From assembly GCF_002860255.1 (NCBI RefSeq), contig NZ_PGVE01000015.1, forward strand, positions 1-64,000: a DNA stretch of 64,000 nt, in the 5' to 3' direction. The notes under the pieces are model-generated. The model was not told the DNA's origin, made no database searches, and worked only from the letters and a program-made list of their open reading frames with translations. This document shows, one piece after another, positions 1-7,232 of the stretch. The DNA comes from Neobacillus cucumis. GTDB taxonomy: Bacteria; Bacillota; Bacilli; Bacillales; Cytobacillaceae. Within the stretch, counting starts at the first letter, position 1; every line of letters begins with the position of its first letter. Both the position numbers and the translations under genes were made by a program.

Positions 1-34
1 TAATTATTGTTTGTTGACGTTTTTGTTTGTTTAG

Positions 35-47
35 TTTTCAAAGAGCA
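35..47 (-). promoter_or_regulatory. rRNA-operon leader boxA antitermination element
   Basis: On the minus strand this reads TGCTCTTTGAAAA, which matches the rrn boxA signal bound by NusB/NusE. It is followed toward base 1 by the A-rich leader typical of Bacillus 16S precursors. It lies downstream of two strong tandem promoters. I infer that the 16S gene starts just outside the left edge; no rRNA sequence is inside the window. Confidence 0.75.
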
Positions 48-80
48 ATCTTATGTTCCTTCATCAGAAGCAACTCTATT

Positions 81-109
81 AATATATCATATCGTTATTT
101 TAAAGTCAA
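81..109 (-). promoter_or_regulatory. Probable rrn P2 promoter (sigma-A)
   Basis: The minus strand has -35 TTGACT (104-109), a 17-bp spacer and -10 TATATT (81-86). The boxA-like leader follows about 35 bp downstream. With the upstream promoter at 161-190 it forms the tandem P1/P2 arrangement of Bacillus rRNA operons, firing out of the window to the left. Confidence 0.75.
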
Positions 110-160
110 TAACTTTTTTAAAATGTTTGTTATTAACTTCGTTTCAACGACTGCTTGAAT

Positions 161-190
161 ATAATATCACTTTAGACAGTTCTGAGTCAA
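161..190 (-). promoter_or_regulatory. Probable rrn P1 promoter (sigma-A)
   Basis: The minus strand has -35 TTGACT (185-190), an 18-bp spacer and -10 TATTAT (161-166). It lies 80 bp upstream of the second promoter. No protein gene lies between it and the window edge. The rest of 1-340 holds no other feature I can support. Confidence 0.65.
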
Positions 191-340
191 CACTAAATTT
201 CAATTTCTTTTCATTTTTCTTAAGAACAATATCTGAAACACTTAGTACAGATAAATAAACATTCAACCCACTTATCAGGACATCTCCTTCCGTCATTTCC
301 AATCTCATTCCTATTTGCATCACTAACACTATATATAATA

Positions 341-375
341 GAAAGAAGCCGACTTCCTAAGAGCCGGCTTCTTTC
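341..375 (-). terminator. ptsG intrinsic terminator
   Basis: An 11-bp perfect stem (341-351 with 365-375) and a 13-nt loop lie just past the ptsG stop. The T-run is short. It isolates ptsG from the rrn-type promoters downstream. No ptsH or ptsI follows, unlike the B. subtilis ptsGHI operon. Confidence 0.8.
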
Positions 376-381
376 TTCATC

Positions 382-2430
382 TTATTTCGTAATCTTCACA
401 ATACCTTCTTGTTTCATATTAACTTGACCCGACTTCTCAATTACCACTTTTTCACCTTCAGCTAAGTTAGTGAAAACAACTGGAGTAATGGTTGAAGTTG
501 CATGTTCTTTAATATAGTTAATATCAAACTTTAGAAGTGGTTGTCCTTGCTCAATAATTTCGTTTTCTGAAACCAATGTTTCGAAACCTTGGCCTTTTAA
601 ATTAACCGTGTCAATACCCACATGGATTAGGATCTCGCGACCAGTATCTGAAAGGATTCCAATCGCATGTTTAGTTGGGAACAAGTTAACAATCTTCCCG
701 TTAACAGGAGATACTACCATTCCTTCTGAAGGAACAATCGCAAAACCATCACCCATCATTTTACCCGCAAACACCTGATCTGGCACTTCTGTAATAGGTT
801 TGATTTCCCCTTTAAGAGGTGCAGCAAACACTTCATTTTCACGCGCAGCCTGCATAACATCAGTTGCTGCTGTCGTTTGCTGCGCTTGCTGTTGTTCAGG
901 TGCAGCCGCACGAGGGCGTTTTCCTGACATGATATCTTTCATTTGACCTTTAATTGTTTCAGATCGTGGACCAAAGATCGCTTGAATATTATTACCTACT
1001 TCAAGCACTCCTGCAGCACCAAGACGTTTTAATTCATCTTTATTAACATTTTTAATGTCTTTTACCGATACACGAAGTCGTGTGATACAAGCATCTAGAT
1101 TTGCGATATTATCTCTACCGCCCATAGCATCTAAGATATTAGAAGCTAAATCTCCGCCTGCAGCCTTTCCAGTTTCTTGACTTTCCTCTTCCTCTAGTTC
1201 ACGTCCCGGAGTCTTAAGGTCAAACTTACGAATCGCAAAACGGAAACCAAAGTAGTAAATTACAGCAAAAACCAAACCTACCGGAATAACAAGCCACGCA
1301 TGTGTCTGCGGGTTAATTAAACCAAATAGAATATAGTCAATTAAACCACCAGAGAACGTCATCCCGATTTTTACATCTAATAAATGCATCACCATAAACG
1401 ATAATCCAGCAAAAACAGCATGGATACCAAACAATATTGGTGCTACGAAAAGGAATGAGAATTCAATCGGTTCAGTAATACCTGTTAAGAAAGATGTTAA
1501 ACCAGCAGAAGCCATTAGCCCACCAACAAATGCTTTCTTCTCAGGTTTCGCTTCATGATATATGGCTAACGCTGCAGCCGGCAGACCAAACATCATGAAT
1601 GGGAATTTACCAGTCATAAATGTACCAGCAGTAAGGTTTTTAACGTGGTCTGAAATTTGAGCCATAAAGATACGCTGGTCACCATGTACAACCTGACCCG
1701 CTTTTGTAGTATAAGTTCCGAATTCATACCAGAACGGTGAATAGAAAATATGATGTAATCCAAACGGAATTAATGAACGCTCAATAACCCCAAAAATAAA
1801 TGCAGAAAGAGTTAAGTTTGCATTCACCATGTTAGTCGAGAATGCATTTAATCCTGACTGGATTGGCGGCCAGATAACTAGCATGATCAAACCAAGAATA
1901 ATAGCTGTAGCAGCTGTGATAATCGGAACAAAACGTTTTCCTGCAAAGAACCCTAAATAGGATGGAAGTTCAATTTCAAAAAACTTATTGTACATCGAAG
2001 CGGCAATGATACCAACAATAATACCACCGAATACTCCAGTTTGAAGAGTCGGGATACCTAGGACACTAACATAACTTGTTCCATTAATATCCTTTGCATC
2101 AATACCTAAAACAGTACCCATCGTTACATTCATAATTAAGTAACCGATGATAGCCGCCAGTCCAGCTGTTCCTTCTCCTCCAGCTAATCCAACAGCAACA
2201 CCCACCGCAAATAACAGCGGCAAGTTACCAAAAACAATATCGCCTGCATTCTTCATAACAGACGCAACCATTGCAACCCCGCTATTATCTAACCAAGGTG
2301 CTAGGTTTAATAATGCCGGATTGACCAATGCGGCACCCAACGCAAGCAAGATCCCAGCAGCAGGTAAAAGAGCAACCGGAAGCATCAGTGCCTTACCGAC
2401 TTTTTGTAACGTACCAAAAGCGCTTTTCAT
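382..2430 (-). CDS. ptsG: PTS glucose-specific transporter EIICBA
   Basis: This membrane permease imports glucose and phosphorylates it to glucose-6-phosphate. Domains run in the order EIIC (about residues 1-400, hydrophobic, with the GITEPIEF substrate-site motif near 320), EIIB (about 425-505, phospho-cysteine Cys448 in [11 protein letters not shown]) and EIIA (about 535-680, phospho-histidine His603 in LIHVGIDTV). A Gln/Ala-rich linker separates EIIB and EIIA. At 682 aa it is close to B. subtilis PtsG. The start has AGGAGG eight bases upstream. It follows glcT, and the leader carries a GlcT antiterminator target and terminator, so glucose induction by antitermination is expected. A phosphate donor from general PTS proteins encoded elsewhere is needed. 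Confidence 0.97.
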   Translation of the reverse strand: MKSAFGTLQKVGKALMLPVALLPAAGILLALGAALVNPALLNLAPWLDNSGVAMVASVMKNAGDIVFGNLPLLFAVGVAVGLAGGEGTAGLAAIIGYLIMNVTMGTVLGIDAKDINGTSYVSVLGIPTLQTGVFGGIIVGIIAASMYNKFFEIELPSYLGFFAGKRFVPIITAATAIILGLIMLVIWPPIQSGLNAFSTNMVNANLTLSAFIFGVIERSLIPFGLHHIFYSPFWYEFGTYTTKAGQVVHGDQRIFMAQISDHVKNLTAGTFMTGKFPFMMFGLPAAALAIYHEAKPEKKAFVGGLMASAGLTSFLTGITEPIEFSFLFVAPILFGIHAVFAGLSFMVMHLLDVKIGMTFSGGLIDYILFGLINPQTHAWLVIPVGLVFAVIYYFGFRFAIRKFDLKTPGRELEEEESQETGKAAGGDLASNILDAMGGRDNIANLDACITRLRVSVKDIKNVNKDELKRLGAAGVLEVGNNIQAIFGPRSETIKGQMKDIMSGKRPRAAAPEQQQAQQTTAATDVMQAARENEVFAAPLKGEIKPITEVPDQVFAGKMMGDGFAIVPSEGMVVSPVNGKIVNLFPTKHAIGILSDTGREILIHVGIDTVNLKGQGFETLVSENEIIEQGQPLLKFDINYIKEHATSTITPVVFTNLAEGEKVVIEKSGQVNMKQEGIVKITK

Positions 2431-2459
2431 TTAAATGACCTCCTGAATTTTTTTAGCTC

Positions 2460-2473
2460 ATAAAGCGGTTACA
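2460..2473 (-). promoter_or_regulatory. Candidate cre site (CcpA) in ptsG leader
   Basis: The minus strand reads TGTAACCGCTTTAT, 12 of 14 against the cre consensus TGWAANCGNTNWCA. It lies between the leader terminator and the ptsG ribosome-binding site, where bound CcpA would act as a roadblock. The half-site ATAAAGCGGTT also occurs upstream of the sorbitol operon (20622-20635). The match is by eye only. Confidence 0.35.
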
Positions 2474-2498
2474 CACGAGATATAAAAACAACAAAAAA

Positions 2499-2584
2499 GG
2501 CATGAGTAAAAGTACTATTGATTCAGAGTTTAGGTATAGACTACCCCAAAAACTCCATTTCAATTAATACTTTTCACTCATGCC
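2499..2584 (-). terminator. ptsG leader terminator controlled by GlcT
   Basis: A long inverted repeat (2499-2514 with 2568-2584, one bulge) is followed on the minus strand by TTTTTTGTTGTTTTT. The 5' arm overlaps the antiterminator target at 2575-2604, so GlcT binding to that target and formation of this terminator exclude each other. Confidence 0.85.
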
Positions 2585-2604
2585 TGATCGAATCAGTAAC
2601 ACGT
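2575..2604 (-). promoter_or_regulatory. GlcT ribonucleic antiterminator (RAT)
   Basis: The minus strand carries the palindromic core TTACTGATTCGATCAGGCA, closely matching my recollection of the B. subtilis ptsG RAT. It sits between glcT and ptsG and overlaps the terminator arm. In the absence of glucose, phosphorylated GlcT does not bind and transcription stops. With glucose, GlcT stabilises the RAT and ptsG is read. Confidence 0.85.
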
Positions 2605-2619
2605 AAAAAATAATAAGTG

Positions 2620-3462
2620 CTATTTAAATTTGTTCTGAAGTCTTTGCAGATGCATAGTTAGATAAACCGCTTCCGCATCAAAGACTTTCATTTTTAATGT
2701 TTGCTGCATCACTTTAATGAGCTTCCATGAGAGATTATAACACACCGGATATTCAACTTTCAATAGGTTTGCAATTTTTTCTGGCTCTTCTACCTTTTCA
2801 GCCTTTATTACGCGTTCAATTGCAAAACGGAGATGACGGACAAGCCTCATGTAATCAATACTTTCTTTGTCAATTTCAATATCAAATTGTTCCTCTACCA
2901 TCGAAACCAATCGGCTGACAAGCTGGGAGTGTTGATTAACATCGGATAAATTTTTATTCGTAATTGCACTATGGATGTGCAATGCTATAAACCCTATTTC
3001 ACCTACCGGAAGATGAATCCCTGTTTTTTCGCTAATGTGTTCTACCACCATTGAAGCGATTTCATATTCATGCCGATACAGCGCTTTTGTTTCAACTAAA
3101 AATGGATTCCTCATTTCCATTCCTTTTGACGCTCTCGTTAGAGCAAACATTAGGTGGTCGGTGAGAGCCACATGTATATGTTCATTTAAGTCTGCATGTG
3201 TACGTTGTTTGATTAGGTCAATCGCAGAAATAATGACATCTAAATAATCCAAATCAATAAACGGGAGCAACTTAATGTAATTTTCTTGTTCCTTTTCATC
3301 CTTCAAAACAAAAAGCTTTTCTACTGATTCTGTTTCTATATAGTCCCCATGTTTACGATTAAACCCTATGCCTTTCCCAATTAAAACAACTTCTTTAAAG
3401 GAAGGGTGTTCAGCAATTAATACATTGTTATTTAATACTTTATCGATTAATAAGTTTGCCAA
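2620..3462 (-). CDS. glcT: GlcT, PRD-type transcription antiterminator of ptsG
   Basis: This is an RNA-binding antiterminator of the BglG/SacY family. An N-terminal co-antiterminator domain (about 1-60, with VLNNNVLIAEH and GKGIGF) is followed by two PRD domains (about 65-170 and 175-280) holding the regulatory histidines, for example IHVALTDHL and IALHIHSAI. At 280 aa it matches the family. The start is TTG at 3460-3462, with GGGGGTG eight bases upstream. The stop lies just before the RAT and terminator of ptsG, so the gene order is B. subtilis-like. Phosphorylation of a PRD by PtsG in the absence of glucose should inactivate it. Confidence 0.96.
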   Translation of the reverse strand: MANLLIDKVLNNNVLIAEHPSFKEVVLIGKGIGFNRKHGDYIETESVEKLFVLKDEKEQENYIKLLPFIDLDYLDVIISAIDLIKQRTHADLNEHIHVALTDHLMFALTRASKGMEMRNPFLVETKALYRHEYEIASMVVEHISEKTGIHLPVGEIGFIALHIHSAITNKNLSDVNQHSQLVSRLVSMVEEQFDIEIDKESIDYMRLVRHLRFAIERVIKAEKVEEPEKIANLLKVEYPVCYNLSWKLIKVMQQTLKMKVFDAEAVYLTMHLQRLQNKFK

Positions 3463-3506
3463 ACTTTCACCCCCGTTTCTCCTACATATACCTTTAATAT
3501 TTTCAT

Positions 3507-3533
3507 GTTATAAGAGGTTAAACCGGAAGTCAA
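3507..3533 (-). promoter_or_regulatory. Possible glcT promoter
   Basis: The minus strand has TTGACT (3528-3533) and TATAAC (3507-3512), but the spacer is only 15 bp. It lies about 45 bp before the TTG start of glcT. The short spacer makes this tentative. Confidence 0.35.
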
Positions 3534-3602
3534 CGACAATGTTCGACAGTTATTAGACAATTTTTAGGAAAATGTTCAATTTCGCACTGAAAATAAAATA
3601 AA

Positions 3603-3629
3603 AGAGAACTGCACATGACAGTTCCCTTT
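3603..3629 (-). terminator. pbuG terminator
   Basis: The stem AAAGGGAACTG...CAGTTCTCTTT is followed on the minus strand by a T-rich stretch, a few bases beyond the pbuG stop. Confidence 0.8.
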
Positions 3630-3640
3630 TACAAAAGCTT

Positions 3641-4969
3641 TTATTTTAGGAATATAAAATATAACACGAAAATCACAAAGAATACGTACATCATTGGGTG
3701 AATCTCTTTTGTGCGTCCTTTTACGATCATTGTAATCGGGTAGAAAATAAAGCCGACTGCAATCCCGGTTGCAATACTGTAGGATAGTGGCATTGCAATC
3801 ATGGTTAAGAAAGCTGGAACTGCAATTTCAAATTTAGTCCAATCAATTTTTCCTAATGACGATACCATTAACACCCCGACAATAATTAAAGCCGGTGCTG
3901 TTACAGGCGCTGTAACAACAGATAATAATGGAAAGAAAAAGAGCGATAAGATAAATAGTGCTGCAGTTACGAGAGAAGCAAACCCGGTTCTTGCTCCCGC
4001 AGCAACCCCTGCTGATGACTCAATGTAAGAAGTTGTAGTTGAAGTACCAAGTACAGCACCAACAGTTGTTGCAATTGAATCAGAAATAAGAGCACGGCCA
4101 GCACGAGGAAGTTTATTATCTTTCATAATTCCCGCTTGGTTTGCTACAGCCACTAATGTTCCAGCATTATCAAAGAAATCAACAAACAAGAAAGTCAAAA
4201 TAATTCCGAGCATTGATGTTGTATAAAAAGAACTGTCACTAAAAGAAGAGAAGGCAGCACCAAATGTTGGTGATAAGCTCGGTACAGTATCAACTACTTG
4301 ATGCGGCATTTTAATTAAATGGAAGATTATTCCTACAATAACAGTAATTACCATTCCAAAAAATACAGCTCCATTGATGCCTCTAGTCATCATAATAACC
4401 GTTATGACAATACCGAAAATAGCGAGCAACGTATTTCCTGCTGTCAGATCACCTAACCCAACAAGAGTAGCGTCGTTGTTTACAATAATTCCTGCGTTTT
4501 GTAAACCGATAAACGTAATAAACAATCCAATTCCAGCTCCTACTGCATGTTTTAAATCAACTGGAATGGCGTTAATAATTTTTTCACGAAGTCCTGTAAG
4601 TGTTAGTAAAAGAAAGAAGATACCAGAAATAAGAACCGCACCTAATGCATGCTGCCATGGAATACCACTTCCTAAAACAACTGTATAAGCAAAGAAAGCA
4701 TTTAATCCCATACCTGGTGCTAAAGCGAGCGGATACTTTCCAAGCAGCCCCATTACAATGGAACCAAGAGCTGATGCTAGTGCTGTAGCCACAAATACTG
4801 CACCGTAGTCCATTCTTAATGCATCCGGAAAATCTTTAATGGAAGCAAGTGATAATGTTAACGGGTTTACGACTAATATATAAGCCATTGCTAAAAAGGT
4901 GGTTAAACCGCCAATAAATTCACGGCGATAATTGGTGCCATTTTTTTCAAACTCAAAATACTTATGCAT
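3641..4969 (-). CDS. pbuG: Guanine/hypoxanthine permease PbuG
   Basis: This is a membrane purine permease of the AzgA/NCS2-like family. It is 442 aa with about 12 hydrophobic segments and the family motifs FLAMAYILVVNP near residue 30, APGMGLNAFFAYT near 85 and the late SSAGVAAGARTG. It imports hypoxanthine and guanine for salvage. The start has GGAGG nine bases upstream. The leader has a guanine-class riboswitch, a sigma-A promoter and a palindrome that fits paired PurBoxes, so transcription should be off when guanine is plentiful. It is downstream of guaA in the same direction but separated by that gene's terminator. PbuO-type specificity cannot be excluded from sequence alone. Confidence 0.93.
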   Translation of the reverse strand: MHKYFEFEKNGTNYRREFIGGLTTFLAMAYILVVNPLTLSLASIKDFPDALRMDYGAVFVATALASALGSIVMGLLGKYPLALAPGMGLNAFFAYTVVLGSGIPWQHALGAVLISGIFFLLLTLTGLREKIINAIPVDLKHAVGAGIGLFITFIGLQNAGIIVNNDATLVGLGDLTAGNTLLAIFGIVITVIMMTRGINGAVFFGMVITVIVGIIFHLIKMPHQVVDTVPSLSPTFGAAFSSFSDSSFYTTSMLGIILTFLFVDFFDNAGTLVAVANQAGIMKDNKLPRAGRALISDSIATTVGAVLGTSTTTSYIESSAGVAAGARTGFASLVTAALFILSLFFFPLLSVVTAPVTAPALIIVGVLMVSSLGKIDWTKFEIAVPAFLTMIAMPLSYSIATGIAVGFIFYPITMIVKGRTKEIHPMMYVFFVIFVLYFIFLK

Positions 4970-5014
4970 TTCTTTTCCTCCTATACACTCTTTTCTTTAT
5001 TATGCAAAAATAAA

Positions 5015-5035
5015 CTCCGGTATATTCTACCGGAG
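5015..5035 (-). terminator. pbuG riboswitch terminator
   Basis: An 8-bp GC-rich stem (5015-5022 with 5028-5035) is followed on the minus strand by TTTATTTTTG. It lies between the purine aptamer and pbuG and is the expected off state when guanine is bound. Confidence 0.85.
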
Positions 5036-5096
5036 CTGACTATAGGCTCGTGCAATAATAATAGAGGAAAAGAAAGCCTCTTTATTAAACACTGCC

Positions 5097-5161
5097 TCGT
5101 AGTCAAGCCATTTACGGTGGCTCGGTAGAAACTTCTGGGCCATATTCCCAAGATTATACGA
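5097..5161 (-). ncRNA. Guanine-class purine riboswitch aptamer (pbuG leader)
   Basis: The minus strand shows the purine aptamer landmarks in order: TATAATC (J1/2), AATATGG (L2), GTTTCTACC (J2/3), CCGTAAA (L3) and TTGACTA (J3/1). P1 pairs 5157-5161 with 5097-5101. The discriminating base is C in GACTA (position 74 of the xpt numbering), which marks guanine rather than adenine. A terminator follows 60 bp downstream. Confidence 0.95.
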
Positions 5162-5194
5162 TGCAATTATTTTATTTCCCTGATTCCGTTTTTT

Positions 5195-5223
5195 ATTGTA
5201 ACAGGTAGGACAAAAGTTGTAAA
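5195..5223 (-). promoter_or_regulatory. pbuG sigma-A promoter
   Basis: The minus strand has -35 TTTACA (5218-5223), a 17-bp spacer and -10 TACAAT (5195-5200). Predicted transcription starts about 25 bp before the riboswitch aptamer. A PurBox-like palindrome ends directly upstream of the -35. Confidence 0.75.
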
Positions 5224-5225
5224 CA

Positions 5226-5273
5226 AAAAATACGAACGATGATATAAAAAATTTTTTTATCGTTCGTATTTTT
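5226..5273. promoter_or_regulatory. Candidate PurR operator (paired PurBoxes)
   Basis: A 15-bp perfect inverted repeat (5226-5240 with 5259-5273) places two ATACGAACGAT motifs head to head, with 26 bases between their CGAA cores. B. subtilis PurBoxes are 14-bp elements with a central CGAA, inverted, 16-17 bp apart, sited just upstream of the -35. Spacing and position fit. A hairpin role in RNA is the alternative. Confidence 0.65.
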
Positions 5274-5361
5274 GTTTAATTATTCCAAGCTTCATCACCA
5301 TTCCTCATAAATCGACATTTTCATTGTGATTTACGCTGTCCAATTGCAGCCCCGTGTCAAA

Positions 5362-5395
5362 AAAATAAGACGAGCAGCTCGGCTCGTCTTATTTT
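5362..5395. terminator. guaA terminator (strong, symmetric)
   Basis: A 14-bp perfect stem (5362-5375 with 5382-5395) with a 6-nt loop has A/T runs at both ends. It is positioned right after the guaA stop. Confidence 0.9.
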
Positions 5396-5418
5396 AAGGC
5401 TATTTAAGCTTTTTTAGT

Positions 5419-6957
5419 CTATTCCCATTCAATCGTTGCAGGCGGCTTGCTGGTGATATCATAAACTACCCGGTTCACGTGTGATACCTCATTTACAATT
5501 CTGGTTGAGATGACTTCTAATACATCCCATGGTATTCTTGCCCAGTCTGAAGTCATTCCATCAATCGATGTAACCGCGCGGATTCCGATGGTATAATCAT
5601 ATGTCCGTGCATCCCCCATCACACCGACACTGCGGATATCTGGCAGCACAGTGAAGTATTGCCAAATTTCGCGGTCAAGTCCCGCCTTTTTAATTTCTTC
5701 ACGTAAAATCCAATCCGATTCACGGACAATTTCAAGCTTGTCATCCGAAATGGCACCTAAAACACGAATACCTAGCCCTGGACCAGGGAATGGCTGACGC
5801 CAAACAATATCATCAGGAATGCCAAGTTCCGTTCCTAGAGCACGAACCTCATCCTTAAATAACGTATTAAGTGGCTCAATCAATGTAAATTGCATGTCTT
5901 CTGGAAGCCCGCCTACATTATGGTGTGACTTAATCGTTTGTGCAGTAGCTGTTCCACTTTCAATAATGTCTGTGTATAAGGTTCCTTGTGCTAAAAACTC
6001 AATTCCCTCAAGCTTAGCCGCTTCATCATCAAACACATAAATAAATTCATTACCGATAATTTTACGTTTTTTCTCAGGATCTGAAACACCCTCTAATTTA
6101 GAAAGGAAACGCTCCTTTGCATCCACTTTAATGACATTCATATGGAAGCCTTCTGAGAAAGTTTTCATGACACTTTCCGCTTCATTTTTTCGAAGTAAAC
6201 CATGGTCAACAAAAATACATGTTAATTGGTCGCCGATTGCTTTATGAATTAATACGGCTACTACAGAAGAGTCCACGCCGCCGCTTAGCGCACAAAGTAC
6301 TTTCTTGTTACCAACAGTTTCACGAATTTTTGCCATTTCCATTTCAATAAAGTTTTCCATGGACCAATTAGCATTGCACTCACAAACTTTGAAGACAAAG
6401 TTCTTGAGTAGTTCATTTCCATAAACAGAATGACGTACTTCCGGATGGAATTGAACGGCATAAAGTTTGCGATTCTCATCACTCATTGCCGATATTGGAC
6501 AAGACGGGCTTGTTCCATTAACTGTGAACCCTCCAGGTGCTTCCACAACAAGATCCCCATGGCTCATCCAAACAGTCTGTTCAGCTGGAAGCTCAGCAAA
6601 TAAAGCAGATGGCTTTTCAACAACCATGGTTGCCTTACCATACTCACGATGCTGTGCTTTTTCCACTTTCCCGTTAAAATGAACGGTCATTAACTGCATG
6701 CCGTAGCAGATTCCTAAAATCGGCAAGCCCATTTCAAAAATCTCTTCATCACAGCGGAAAGAATTTTCATCATAGACACTGTTTGGACCGCCTGAAAAAA
6801 TAATCCCCTTCGGATTCATTTTACGAATTTCTTCTGCAGTAATCGTATGCGGATGTAGTTCACTATACACACCAAATTCACGGATGCGGCGGGTAATCAG
6901 CTGATTATATTGGCTCCCAAAGTCTAACACAACAATTAAATCTTGTTTCTCTGTCAA
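5419..6957 (-). CDS. guaA: GMP synthase (glutamine-hydrolysing)
   Basis: It converts XMP, ATP and glutamine to GMP. The N-terminal class I glutamine amidotransferase domain (about 1-195) has nucleophile Cys84 in GICYGMQ and the His/Glu pair in FHPEVRH. The ATP pyrophosphatase domain (about 205-390) has the PP-loop ALSGGVDSS. The C-terminal dimerisation domain ends in KPPATIEWE, as in B. subtilis. I chose the TTG at 6955-6957 as start because GAGGGG lies eight bases upstream; the in-frame GTG at 6966 has no room for a ribosome-binding site. The resulting 512 aa fits the family. Its own promoter and a guanine riboswitch precede it. Confidence 0.97.
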   Translation of the reverse strand: MTEKQDLIVVLDFGSQYNQLITRRIREFGVYSELHPHTITAEEIRKMNPKGIIFSGGPNSVYDENSFRCDEEIFEMGLPILGICYGMQLMTVHFNGKVEKAQHREYGKATMVVEKPSALFAELPAEQTVWMSHGDLVVEAPGGFTVNGTSPSCPISAMSDENRKLYAVQFHPEVRHSVYGNELLKNFVFKVCECNANWSMENFIEMEMAKIRETVGNKKVLCALSGGVDSSVVAVLIHKAIGDQLTCIFVDHGLLRKNEAESVMKTFSEGFHMNVIKVDAKERFLSKLEGVSDPEKKRKIIGNEFIYVFDDEAAKLEGIEFLAQGTLYTDIIESGTATAQTIKSHHNVGGLPEDMQFTLIEPLNTLFKDEVRALGTELGIPDDIVWRQPFPGPGLGIRVLGAISDDKLEIVRESDWILREEIKKAGLDREIWQYFTVLPDIRSVGVMGDARTYDYTIGIRAVTSIDGMTSDWARIPWDVLEVISTRIVNEVSHVNRVVYDITSKPPATIEWE

Positions 6958-7022
6958 AACGGACACCCCTCAATTTTCTAATAATAGTATTAGCTTATAC
7001 AATAAAGTGAAAAAATAAAAAA

Positions 7023-7070
7023 AACTAGAATTCTCTCCCCAAACATAAACAGGAAGGCAGAATTCTAGTT
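7023..7070 (-). terminator. guaA riboswitch terminator
   Basis: An 11-bp perfect stem (7023-7033 with 7060-7070) is followed by a run of T on the minus strand. The segment at 7053-7065 in the loop and 5' arm can instead pair with the 3' side of aptamer P1 (7096-7107), 12 bp with one G-U, forming an antiterminator. Guanine binding would therefore favour termination. Confidence 0.88.
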
Positions 7071-7103
7071 ATCTCGCAAAATAACGCTTATAGAAAAATT
7101 CCG

Positions 7104-7174
7104 CCTTCATAGTCAGGCCATTTACGGCGACCCGGTAGAGACTCTCGAACCCTATTTTCGAGGATATATGAAGG
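7104..7174 (-). ncRNA. Guanine-class purine riboswitch aptamer (guaA leader), variant loop
   Basis: P1 is an 8-bp helix (7167-7174 with 7104-7111), P2 pairs CTCGAA with TTCGAG, J2/3 reads GTCTCTACC, L3 CCGTAAA and J3/1 CTGACTA with the guanine-type C. It departs from consensus in L2 (AATAGGG instead of the usual AUAUGG type), J1/2 (TATC) and one J2/3 base (GTC for GTT). The terminator downstream fits an off switch. Confidence 0.88.
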
Positions 7175-7202
7175 TAGTACATACCCTATTGAATTAAAAC
7201 TT

Positions 7203-7232
7203 ATTGTAACAATAGGTCGTTTTTGCGGTCAA
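7203..7232 (-). promoter_or_regulatory. guaA sigma-A promoter
   Basis: The minus strand has -35 TTGACC (7227-7232), an 18-bp spacer and -10 TACAAT (7203-7208). The -35 overlaps the stop codon of the upstream transglutaminase gene. No terminator lies between the two genes, so readthrough from the upstream operon into the riboswitch leader is possible. Confidence 0.7.

Noticed and set aside
7-258. 83-codon open frame on the plus strand
   Set aside because: It lies over the opposite-strand rrn-type promoters and boxA leader, has no ribosome site and has low-complexity composition.
2147-2434. 95-codon frame opposite ptsG
   Set aside because: It is an antisense shadow of the EIIC domain; the reverse frame of hydrophobic Ala/Gly/Leu-rich coding often stays open.
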